Assembly: GCA_965657825.1 (NCBI GenBank)
Contig: CBFHQG010000105.1
Coordinates: 1-7,264, forward strand
Source of the DNA: M55B157 sp965657825
Lineage (GTDB): Bacteria; Actinomycetota; Actinomycetes; S36-B12
DNA: 7,264 nucleotides
Reading direction: 5' to 3'
A program made the translations under genes and the position numbers. The notes below the pieces were generated by a model. That model was not told where the DNA came from. It made no database searches and saw only the letters and a list, made by a program, of their open reading frames with translations. Below are positions 1 to 5,080 of the stretch, in pieces; position 1 is the stretch's first letter; every line of letters begins with the position of its first letter.

Positions 1-1490
1 CCCTCCAGTAGTGCCCGCACCTCGGGGACTACGTCACTGGCCGCTGCAGCAACCAGTTCATCGAGTGCCGTCGTATCGCGCCCAGCAGCTGCGAGTTCCT
101 CTCGAGTTCGCAGCAACGCGTGATGACGACGCACCGCTTCGATCTGCTGGCCCGTGGTGGCGTGATACGACCGCACCGTAGCGGCGATCTCGGCCAGGTA
201 CCTCTCCCGACCTTTCGGAAGCACCCCCGCCAGATCGGTCGATACCTTCGTGGTGACCTGCTCCAGCACACCGGGGAACTCGGGCAAGCCTCGCTCACGT
301 AGGGCGTCGCGCAGATGCTGATAGAGCGCCGTCACGCCGTCGTCGTTGAAGCGCGCTGCCGATGTGCCGAATACCGGCATGTCCTCCCAGGCAGTACCGA
401 AAGCCTCGCGATTGCGCACCATCTGCCGCGCAACGTCACGACGGGCATCCTCGGCTCCGCGGCGCTCGAACTTGTTGATGGCCACCACATCGGCGAAGTC
501 GAGCATGTCGATCTTCTCCAACTGCGATGCCGCACCGAACTCCGGAGTCATCACATACAGCGACACATCGCAATGGCCGATGACTCCCGTGTCTCCCTGC
601 CCGACACCGGGGGTCTCCACGATCACCAGGTCGAATCCCGCTGCCTTGGTTGCCGCGACGACGTCGTTGATCGATTCCGGCACTGCGCCACCCGCACCGC
701 GAGTGGCCAGGGACCGGAAGTACACGGTGTCAGGGTCGAGACTGTTCATCCGGATGCGATCACCGAGCAGCGCACCACCGCCTCGACGGCGAGTGGGGTC
801 GACGGCGATCACCGCGATGCGCATCTTGTCTTCGCTGTCACGACGGAATCGGCGGACGAGTTCATCGGTCAGGCTCGACTTTCCCGAACCACCGGTGCCG
901 GTGATGCCGAGAACGGGCACCACTCGCGATGCCGCTGCTGCACGCACGGTTTCCGCGAGTACTCCATCATCGCCCGTTTCGAGCACCGTGATCGCGCGCG
1001 CCAAATCAGGGATCGAGCCGGTGAGCAGCGCTTCGACATTCGCACCCGTGGTTGTCGGGTCGACATCGCAATCGCGGATGAGTTCGTTGATCATTCCGGG
1101 AAGGCCGAGGCGTTGGCCGTCCTCCGGTGAGAAGATGCGCACCCCGATCTGCGCGAGCCGGGCGATCTCCTCCGGGACGATGACGCCGCCGCCACCACCG
1201 AAGATGCGGATGTTCTGTCCGCCTTGGGCATCGAGCTGCTCACGCAGGTAGGTGAAGTACTCGACGTGTCCACCTTGATAGGACGACACCGCCACACCCT
1301 GGACGTCCTCGCTGATCGCTGCGGTCACGACATCGGCGACACTGCGGTCATGCCCGAGGTGGATCACCTCCGCGCCCTGCGCCTGCAGCAACCGACGCAT
1401 CACATTGATCGCCGCGTCATGCCCGTCGAAAAGGCTGGCAGCGGTGACGAACCGCACCGGGTACACCGGCACGTGGAGGTCCTGGCCCAT
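1..1490 (-). CDS. icmF: Fused isobutyryl-CoA mutase (IcmF), N-terminal part, runs off the left edge
   Basis: IcmF is a cytoplasmic adenosylcobalamin enzyme that interconverts isobutyryl-CoA and n-butyryl-CoA and carries its own G-protein chaperone. About 496 residues are present, roughly half of the usual ~1,080-1,100. The B12-binding domain comes first: residues 14-28 hold FDGHDAAIN (D22, H24 as likely cobalt ligand), followed by SSYQGGH and a GGGGGVIVPEE loop. The MeaB/ArgK-like GTPase domain follows: P-loop GTGGSGKS (198-205, K204), VDPT with D231 and GGALLGDRIRM, switch-like ETPGVGQ (292-298), and NKFERRGA (N339-E342) at the base-specificity motif. The substrate-binding TIM barrel lies outside the window. 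The ATG at 1490 fits the family N-terminus (LHVPVYPVRFVTAASLF), and an in-frame stop lies four codons upstream. No stop occurs in the window, so the C-terminus is simply unseen. A divergent MarR gene nearby may be its regulator (inference). The family call is very secure; the exact acyl-CoA preference is not. Confidence 0.95.
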   Translation of the reverse strand, partial: MGQDLHVPVYPVRFVTAASLFDGHDAAINVMRRLLQAQGAEVIHLGHDRSVADVVTAAISEDVQGVAVSSYQGGHVEYFTYLREQLDAQGGQNIRIFGGGGGVIVPEEIARLAQIGVRIFSPEDGQRLGLPGMINELIRDCDVDPTTTGANVEALLTGSIPDLARAITVLETGDDGVLAETVRAAAASRVVPVLGITGTGGSGKSSLTDELVRRFRRDSEDKMRIAVIAVDPTRRRGGGALLGDRIRMNSLDPDTVYFRSLATRGAGGAVPESINDVVAATKAAGFDLVIVETPGVGQGDTGVIGHCDVSLYVMTPEFGAASQLEKIDMLDFADVVAINKFERRGAEDARRDVARQMVRNREAFGTAWEDMPVFGTSAARFNDDGVTALYQHLRDALRERGLPEFPGVLEQVTTKVSTDLAGVLPKGRERYLAEIAATVRSYHATTGQQIEAVRRHHALLRTREELAAAGRDTTALDELVAAAASDVVPEVRALLE

Positions 1491-1526
1491 GCCCAGATAC
1501 TAGGATGTCCAACTATCTGAGGTCAA
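1491..1526 (-). promoter_or_regulatory. icmF promoter, leaderless geometry
   Basis: On the minus strand TTGACC (1526-1521) is followed by an 18-nt spacer, TAGTAT (1502-1497), six bases, and then the icmF ATG (1490). This matches a SigA-type -35/-10 pair. The -10 is so close that transcription should begin at or within a base or two of the start codon, and there is no convincing Shine-Dalgarno sequence. Leaderless mRNAs are common in mycobacteria and relatives. The match is by eye, not tested. Confidence 0.6.
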
Positions 1527-1544
1527 CCGGCTGAGGGCATCATG

Positions 1545-1559
1545 CATGCGTAGCGCATG
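1545..1559. promoter_or_regulatory. Perfect palindrome CATGCG-TAG-CGCATG, candidate operator
   Basis: This is a 6-bp perfect inverted repeat around a 3-nt centre. A further outer pair, TCATG (1540-1544) and CATGA (1556-1560), overlaps it. It lies about 18 bp upstream of the icmF -35 element, on the side facing marR. MarR-family dimers usually bind palindromes of about this size, so it is a reasonable candidate site for the regulator encoded at 1967. That link is inference. Confidence 0.35.
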
Positions 1560-1560
1560 A

Positions 1561-1938
1561 CTGATCGATCTTCTGCTGGGCCGCCCCCTCGATGAACAGG
1601 TCCGCACGTGGTTCGCCCATGAGGATGTCAACTGGCACGCACCGGACATCATCGGCGTGGAGATCACCTCAGTGTTGCGTCGCCTGACGCTTACCGATGA
1701 GTGCACGACGCATCGTGCCCGCGCCGCCCTAGAGGACTTCCACGATCTCGGATTGAGCATCCACCCGAGTCTGGATCTGCTTGACGTGGCACTCTCCCTA
1801 CACGGATCGATCAGTGCACATGACGCGGTCTATGTCGCGCTGGCTCTTGCACTGCCGGCTCCGCTTGTCACCGCTGATCGTCGTCTCGGCGTGGCCGCCG
1901 CTGATCACTGCGACATCTACATCAGCAGGCCTACATGA
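1561..1938 (+). pseudogene. 5'-truncated PIN-domain (VapC-like) toxin remnant
   Basis: PIN/VapC toxins are small Mg-dependent ribonucleases with four acidic catalytic residues. PIN similarity begins directly after an in-frame TGA (1558-1560), with LIDLLLGRP. It continues through HAPDIIGVEITSVLRRL (second acidic position, E), SAHDAVYVALALAL (third, D) and VTADRRLG (fourth, D) to a TGA at 1936-1938. The N-terminal strand carrying the first catalytic Asp (usually VVDAS or similar) is missing, and no frame just upstream restores it. No ATG, GTG or TTG is available in frame before GTG 1657, which would drop a further 32 codons. No VapB antitoxin is visible upstream. The fragment sits 28 nt before marR on the same strand, between icmF and marR. 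Most likely it is a decayed solitary toxin gene left by a deletion. A short GTG-started 93-residue protein could be made but should be inactive. Confidence 0.72.
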
Positions 1939-1966
1939 GCGCTGACCACATAAACGACCTGACAGG

Positions 1967-2470
1967 ATGGATGTCGTGACGTCGCCCACCGACCCGATTG
2001 CCGAGGCACAGCGGCAGTGGCGTGAGCACGGCTGGGCTGATGCTGCTCCCGGAATGGCCGCCATCACGTCGTTGATGCGGGCCCATCAAATCGCCCTGGC
2101 CCGGGTCGAGGCGGTGCTCAAGCCGCACAGCATCACCTTCGCCCGATACGAGGTGCTGATGCTGCTGTGGTTCTCCTCGCGTGGGACGTTGCCGATGCGG
2201 GTGATCGGCTCCCGACTTCAGGTGCATCCCACGAGTGTCACGAACGCGGTGGATCGACTAGAGGAGGCCGGGCTCGTGCGCCGTGAGCCCCACCCGACCG
2301 ATCGGCGGGCGACACTCGTGGCGATCACCGATGCTGGCCGCGACGTCGCCGCCGCTGCAACGACCGACCTCAACGCTGAGGTGTTCACTGATCCGGGGCT
2401 GAGTGGGGCGGAGATCTCGACGGTCACCGACGTCCTCGAGTCCTACCGCCGCAACGCCGGCGATTTCTAA
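1967..2470 (+). CDS. MarR-family transcriptional regulator
   Basis: This is a 167-residue winged helix-turn-helix regulator, the normal size for MarR proteins, which act as cytoplasmic DNA-binding dimers. Residues 30-70 form the N-terminal helices (MAAITSLMRAHQIALARVEA, then ITFARYEVLMLLWF). The DNA-binding core runs from LPMRVIGSRL (75-84) through recognition helix HPTSVTNAVDRLEEAG (87-102) to a wing with PHPTDRRATLVAIT (108-121), containing the D-x-R signature. The C-terminal helix completes dimerisation. ATG 1967 is shown as the start, but GTG 1976 is a good alternative: AGGA at 1964-1967 lies 8 nt before it, a better ribosome-binding distance, and removes only MDV. It is transcribed away from icmF, which makes icmF the natural candidate target; the effector may be an acyl-CoA or organic acid (inference). 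Its own promoter is unclear. Confidence 0.93.
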   Translation: MDVVTSPTDPIAEAQRQWREHGWADAAPGMAAITSLMRAHQIALARVEAVLKPHSITFARYEVLMLLWFSSRGTLPMRVIGSRLQVHPTSVTNAVDRLEEAGLVRREPHPTDRRATLVAITDAGRDVAAAATTDLNAEVFTDPGLSGAEISTVTDVLESYRRNAGDF

Positions 2471-2472
2471 CC

Positions 2473-2522
2473 GAAATCCGCAACTTTTAGCACGTTGTCG
2501 CCCCATAGGTGTTGCGGATTTC
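2473..2522 (+). terminator. 12-bp perfect inverted repeat after marR, candidate terminator or intergenic repeat
   Basis: GAAATCCGCAAC (2473-2484) is perfectly complementary to GTTGCGGATTTC (2511-2522), with a 26-nt loop. It starts 2 nt after the marR stop. There is no T-run after the stem, so it is not a textbook intrinsic terminator. The long loop is more like an intergenic palindromic repeat or a binding site. A stem this long is unlikely by chance in so short a gap. Confidence 0.5.
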
Positions 2523-2541
2523 AGTTCGTCACCGGCGGGCT

Positions 2542-2547
2542 TAGGGT
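2542..2547 (+). promoter_or_regulatory. Possible -10 element of lhgO
   Basis: TAGGGT fits the TAnnnT pattern and lies 8 nt before the lhgO ATG (2556), again suggesting a leaderless or near-leaderless transcript. TTTCAG at 2519-2524, with a 17-nt spacer, is only a weak -35 candidate and lies in the right arm of the inverted repeat. No purine-rich ribosome-binding site precedes the ATG. Confidence 0.3.
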
Positions 2548-2555
2548 GTGGCGGT

Positions 2556-3890
2556 ATGGCGTCGGCTCCTCCACCCGAGGGATCACCTTCACGTGACGCC
2601 TCCAGATCGGTAGACGCCTCGCCCCCACGTGACTCCGACAGATCGCCCGGCACTCCGCTCGGGCGTGACGGCGACGGTTCACCTCAGCGTGCCGCCTGCG
2701 CTACCGGGCGCCTCGACCTCGCTGTAGTCGGCGCGGGCATCGTCGGTCTCGCCCTCGCCGACGCGTGGCTCGCCCGCCACCCCACCGACCGGGTGGCCGT
2801 GTTCGACAAGGAACCAACACTCGCCGCACACGCATCGGGCCGCAACTCCGGCGTCCTGCACGCCGGCTTCTACTACGCCCCCGATTCCCTCAAGGCGCGG
2901 CTGACCCGTGACGGCAACGCGATGCTCAAGGAGTTCTGCACCGAGCGCGGGATTCCCATACGCGCCACCGGCAAGGTCGTCGTCACCCGGTCGGCCGAAG
3001 AAGTGCCCCGCCTGCACGAACTGCACGCCCGTGGCATCACCAACGGGGTCGAGGTGCACCTGATCGAGGAGTCGGAGTTAGCCGAGCTCGAGCCACTCGC
3101 GCGCACTCACGGCCAAGCGCTGTGGTCGCCGAACACCGCGGTCGCCGATCCCGTCGCCGTGGTCGACGCACTCGCCCAGCGCGTCCGCGAGCGTGGCGGA
3201 GACCTTCACCTAGGCGAGCCCGTGACACAGGCTGGCCCAGGCTGGGTACGCACCGCGCAGCGCACCTACTCCGTCGGGCATCTGATGAACGCCGCCGGGC
3301 TCTACGCCGACCGTGTCGCGCGCTGGTTCGATGTCGGCACCGAGTACCGGATGCTGCCCTTCAAAGGCCTGTACCTGTATGGAAACTGGGCGCCGGGCCG
3401 CCTGCAGCGCCACGTGTATCCCGTGCCCGATCCGCGCAATCCGTTCCTCGGCGTGCACCTGACCGTCACCGTCGACGGGCGTGCCAAGATCGGGCCGACG
3501 GCGATCCCGTCGCTGTGGCGCGAGGATTACGGCGGCTTGCGTGGGGCGAACATCGGCGAGTCACTCGGCATCGCCGGGCTGTACCCACGGTTCCTGACCA
3601 GCCCCCATCACGACACCCTCGGCCTGATCCGCAGCGAGCTGCCGAAGTATTCCCGTCGCATCCTCACCGACCAGGCCGCCCGACTCGTCCCGAGCGTGCG
3701 CGCCGCGGACTTCACCGAGCGGGGTCGCCCCGGTGTGCGCGCGCAGTTGTTCGACACCGCCAACCGGCGCCTGGAGATGGACTTCGTGGTGCGCTCCGGT
3801 GAGCGGTCGACGCACGTGCTTAACGCGGTGTCCCCGGCCTGGACGTCTGCACTCGCCGTCGCCGCCCACATCCTCGACTCCCTCGACTAA
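2556..3890 (+). CDS. lhgO: L-2-hydroxyglutarate oxidase (LhgO/L2HGDH family, FAD-dependent)
   Basis: The enzyme oxidises L-2-hydroxyglutarate to 2-oxoglutarate with FAD, passing electrons on to the respiratory chain or oxygen; family members are usually membrane-associated. The product has 444 residues. Residues 55-64 (LAVVGAGIVG) form the FAD Rossmann motif. HASGRNSGVLHAGFYY, PFKGLYLYG, VYPVPDPRNPFLGVHLT, KIGPTA, RPGVRAQ and the C-terminal NAVSPAWTSALAVAAHI all match the family closely. The first ~51 residues are an extra tail rich in Ser, Pro, Arg and Asp, with loose repeats (SRDAS, SVDAS, PRDSD, GRDGD). No ATG, GTG or TTG lies in frame between 2556 and the Rossmann fold, so the tail is real if ATG 2556 is used. 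An open frame extends upstream into marR (to 2403), but a start there would overlap marR and the inverted repeat. Hairpin elements lie on both sides of the gene. The family call is strong; the substrate is inferred from the family. Confidence 0.9.
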   Translation: MASAPPPEGSPSRDASRSVDASPPRDSDRSPGTPLGRDGDGSPQRAACATGRLDLAVVGAGIVGLALADAWLARHPTDRVAVFDKEPTLAAHASGRNSGVLHAGFYYAPDSLKARLTRDGNAMLKEFCTERGIPIRATGKVVVTRSAEEVPRLHELHARGITNGVEVHLIEESELAELEPLARTHGQALWSPNTAVADPVAVVDALAQRVRERGGDLHLGEPVTQAGPGWVRTAQRTYSVGHLMNAAGLYADRVARWFDVGTEYRMLPFKGLYLYGNWAPGRLQRHVYPVPDPRNPFLGVHLTVTVDGRAKIGPTAIPSLWREDYGGLRGANIGESLGIAGLYPRFLTSPHHDTLGLIRSELPKYSRRILTDQAARLVPSVRAADFTERGRPGVRAQLFDTANRRLEMDFVVRSGERSTHVLNAVSPAWTSALAVAAHILDSLD

Positions 3891-3904
3891 CCCTCCCTCG
3901 ATCC

Positions 3905-3979
3905 GCTCGCCAAATGGTCGCCGAAATCGGGATCTGCTCTCCCAATGGCCGCCACTCGGCGAGCAAATCCCGAATGGGC
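3905..3979. repeat. Composite inverted/direct repeat downstream of lhgO, possible terminator
   Basis: The main hairpin pairs TCGGGATCTGCTC (3927-3939) with GAGCAAATCCCGA (3961-3973), with one mismatch and a 21-nt loop. An alternative stem pairs GCTCGCC (3905-3911) with GGCGAGC (3958-3964). The element also holds a near direct repeat, CCAAATGGTCGCC (3910-3922) and CCCAATGGCCGCC (3941-3953), 11 of 13 identical, and a third related CGAATGG at 3971. It lies between the lhgO stop and the next promoter, so termination of lhgO is plausible, but there is no T-run. It looks like a copy of a dispersed intergenic repeat. Confidence 0.5.
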
Positions 3980-4004
3980 AGGGTCGAGGAGCACCGGCTA
4001 GCCT
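3975..4004 (+). promoter_or_regulatory. Promoter of the small membrane protein gene, leaderless geometry
   Basis: TGGGCA (3975-3980, four of six matches to TTGACA), an 18-nt spacer, then TAGCCT (3999-4004) precede ATG 4012 by 7 nt. The spacing repeats that seen at icmF. There is no clear Shine-Dalgarno sequence, although GGTGA lies at 4006-4010. Confidence 0.42.
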
Positions 4005-4011
4005 CGGTGAC

Positions 4012-4311
4012 ATGCGCGCATTCACCGCGGCTCTCGCCGCCGGAAGCCTGATCGGCGGGTACTACATCGCCCGCACCACGAAGAAGCGCGAACTCGGTGG
4101 AGCCGTTCTCGCCACCGGTGCAGCCGTATGCACTGTCTCGTGGTGGCGGATGGCGGGGCCCGCACCCGCCCTGATCTCGCTGGCCATCATGACGGGGTCT
4201 TTCGGTGCCTCGCACCCCCTAGCGAAGAAGGTCGGTGCCTGGCCGAGCGTTCTCGGAGTTGCAGGTGTCACTGCGATCGCGAGCTACGCCCTCACCTCGC
4301 CTCGCCAGTGA
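4012..4311 (+). CDS. Small integral membrane protein, function unknown
   Basis: I do not recognise this 99-residue protein. It is mostly hydrophobic, with four short candidate membrane segments: about residues 3-20 (FTAALAAGSLIGGYYIA), 28-45 (GGAVLATGAAVCTVSWW), 51-67 (PALISLAIMTGSFGAS) and 77-95 (PSVLGVAGVTAIASYALTS). Basic patches RTTKKRE (after segment 1) and KK (after segment 3) would face the cytoplasm, and the regular spacing suggests a compact four-helix bundle. It begins 121 nt after lhgO and appears to have its own promoter. The frame stays open upstream into the 3' end of lhgO, but this ATG is supported by the -10 element and by the hydrophobic start. It converges on brnA. It could be a conserved actinobacterial hypothetical; nothing indicates a transporter or enzyme. 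Confidence 0.75.
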   Translation: MRAFTAALAAGSLIGGYYIARTTKKRELGGAVLATGAAVCTVSWWRMAGPAPALISLAIMTGSFGASHPLAKKVGAWPSVLGVAGVTAIASYALTSPRQ

Positions 4312-4316
4312 ACGCA

Positions 4317-4340
4317 GCTCGCGCCCATGTCGCGCGGAGC
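4317..4340 (+). terminator. Weak hairpin after the membrane protein gene
   Basis: GCTCGCGC (4317-4324) can pair with GCGCGGAGC (4332-4340) with a single bulged base and a 7-nt loop, 5 nt after the stop at 4309-4311. A second small stem, CCTGG (4371-4375) with CCAGG (4385-4389), lies just beyond the brnA stop in this 81-nt convergent gap. No T-run follows either stem, so termination is only suggested. Confidence 0.28.
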
Positions 4341-4392
4341 CCTGACCGCCACGTTGATCGAGCGCACCGCCCTGGATACTGATCCCAGGCAC

Positions 4393-4656
4393 CTACTGGG
4401 CCGAAATGGATCGGCTGCCTTCGTCACTCAGTCGACCCTGCTCATCGAGTCTCTGGGCGATCCACATCTTGATCACCGACTGGCGGGTGACACCGATGCG
4501 ATGAGCTTCGTCATCAAGCGCACTGACCATCCACTGCGGAAAATCCACGTTGACCCGCTTGATCTCCCGGTTCGGCCGGATCGCACGCGATAGGTCCAGG
4601 TGCTGGCTGACATCGTCTCCCGCGTCGAAGGCCTCGTCGAAATCACGGGCCTTCAT
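4393..4656 (-). CDS. brnA: BrnA-type antitoxin (ribbon-helix-helix)
   Basis: BrnA antitoxins bind and neutralise BrnT and, as dimers, repress their own operon. This 87-residue protein has the expected two parts. The N-terminal section (MKARDFDEAFDAGDDVSQHLDL) has the family's acidic toxin-facing pattern. The ribbon-helix-helix follows: strand KRVNVDFP (33-40), helix QWMVSALDDEAHRIG (41-55), turn, and helix TRQSVIKMWIAQRL (57-70). A 17-residue polar tail is probably disordered. It is the second gene of the operon: its ATG at 4656-4654 lies inside the end of brnT, overlapping by 14 nt, so the two are translationally coupled. This toxin-first order is typical of brnTA. The gene converges with the membrane protein gene. 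Confidence 0.9.
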   Translation of the reverse strand: MKARDFDEAFDAGDDVSQHLDLSRAIRPNREIKRVNVDFPQWMVSALDDEAHRIGVTRQSVIKMWIAQRLDEQGRLSDEGSRSISAQ

Positions 4657-4909
4657 ACAGCGTCACCTCCGCCGCTCGAGCACGCCGCACCGAGATCAGT
4701 CGAAGGTGCTCGTTGCGGAAGGTGAACACAGCCGCCCAGACCTGGCGACCGATGCGTCCGATGCCGATCCAGCGCTCTTCGTCGACGTGCCGGGCGGGTA
4801 CCACCAACAAATCCGGATCCTCGAATAGCCAGCGAGCCGCCTCGAAGTCGATTCCATGCTTGTGACGATTCCGCTCGCTCTTCACTCGGTCGAACTCGAT
4901 CTTCATCAT
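4643..4909 (-). CDS. brnT: BrnT-type ribonuclease toxin
   Basis: BrnT toxins have a RelE-like fold and stop growth by cleaving RNA until bound by BrnA. The 88 residues match the family along their whole length: KSERNRHKHGIDFEAARWLFEDP (residues 10-32) is the signature N-X-X-KHG-X-X-FE-X-A block, EERWIGIGRIGRQVWAAVF (44-62) the central strands, and LRLISVRRARAAEVTLYE (69-86) the C-terminal core that holds basic residues used for RNA binding. No key block is missing, so the toxin should be active. The start is one of two tandem ATGs (4909 and 4906); the second gives the more usual MKIEFD and follows GGGG at a short distance. The gene is followed by brnA with a 14-nt overlap. It may stabilise this chromosomal segment or act as a stress module (inference). 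Confidence 0.9.
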   Translation of the reverse strand: MMKIEFDRVKSERNRHKHGIDFEAARWLFEDPDLLVVPARHVDEERWIGIGRIGRQVWAAVFTFRNEHLRLISVRRARAAEVTLYEGP

Positions 4910-4935
4910 GCCCCAGATACATATATTTAGTATAC
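4910..4935 (-). promoter_or_regulatory. AT-rich brnTA promoter and possible BrnA operator
   Basis: This short stretch is strikingly AT-rich compared with its surroundings. On the minus strand TATACT (4934-4929) is a near-consensus -10 element, 19 nt before the first ATG. No good -35 is visible. ATGTAT nearer the ATG is an alternative -10. GATAC (4916-4920) and GTATA (4930-4934) form an imperfect inverted repeat, nine bases apart, that overlaps the -10. BrnA antitoxins autorepress, so this is the natural operator candidate. Confidence 0.45.
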
Positions 4936-4960
4936 CTTTATGGAATCTCCACCCTCCGGA

Positions 4961-4975
4961 TTCCCACAGTGGGAA
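4961..4975. promoter_or_regulatory. Perfect palindrome TTCCCAC-A-GTGGGAA
   Basis: This is a 7-bp perfect inverted repeat around a single base, 51 bp upstream of brnT and 105 bp beyond the GH15 stop. Its single-base centre makes it unsuitable as an RNA hairpin, so a protein-binding site is more likely. Which gene it would control is unknown; brnT is the nearest downstream. Confidence 0.35.
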
Positions 4976-5028
4976 CTCACCGATCGCAGGCCATCTTCGG
5001 ATGCGGAACCAGGCTGATCAGGCGAGCA

Positions 5029-5059
5029 GGGATTCCTGGGGACACCGGTCGAGGAACCC
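5029..5059 (-). terminator. Candidate terminator hairpin of the GH15 gene
   Basis: Plus-strand GGGATTCCT (5029-5037) pairs with AGGAACCC (5052-5059): eight pairs with A5032 bulged, and a 14-nt loop. It lies 21-52 nt past the GH15 stop in the direction of transcription. No T-run follows. Confidence 0.35.
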
Positions 5060-5080
5060 AGACGTGGATGACCCGCGCTG

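Noticed and set aside
346..1251. 301-residue plus-strand open frame opposite icmF
   Set aside because: It is the antisense shadow of a strongly recognised IcmF coding region; the translation is Ser/Arg/Pro-rich without family motifs.
1505..1534. Short peptide MSNYLRSTG as a vapB remnant
   Set aside because: It is nine codons with no antitoxin similarity and overlaps the icmF promoter.
2403..2555. Upstream extension of the lhgO frame into marR
   Set aside because: It would overlap the marR 3' end and cross the inverted repeat; ATG 2556 has a possible -10 element in front.
3122..3802. 226-residue open frame in another frame of lhgO
   Set aside because: It is Arg-rich shadow translation typical of GC-rich DNA, inside a confident LhgO gene.
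3733..4011. Upstream extension of the small membrane protein frame into lhgO
   Set aside because: The extension reads through lhgO in another frame and the hairpin element, and the ATG at 4012 has promoter-like spacing.
4550..4828. 92-residue plus-strand frame across brnA/brnT
   Set aside because: It lies antisense to two well-matched toxin-antitoxin genes and has no motif of its own.
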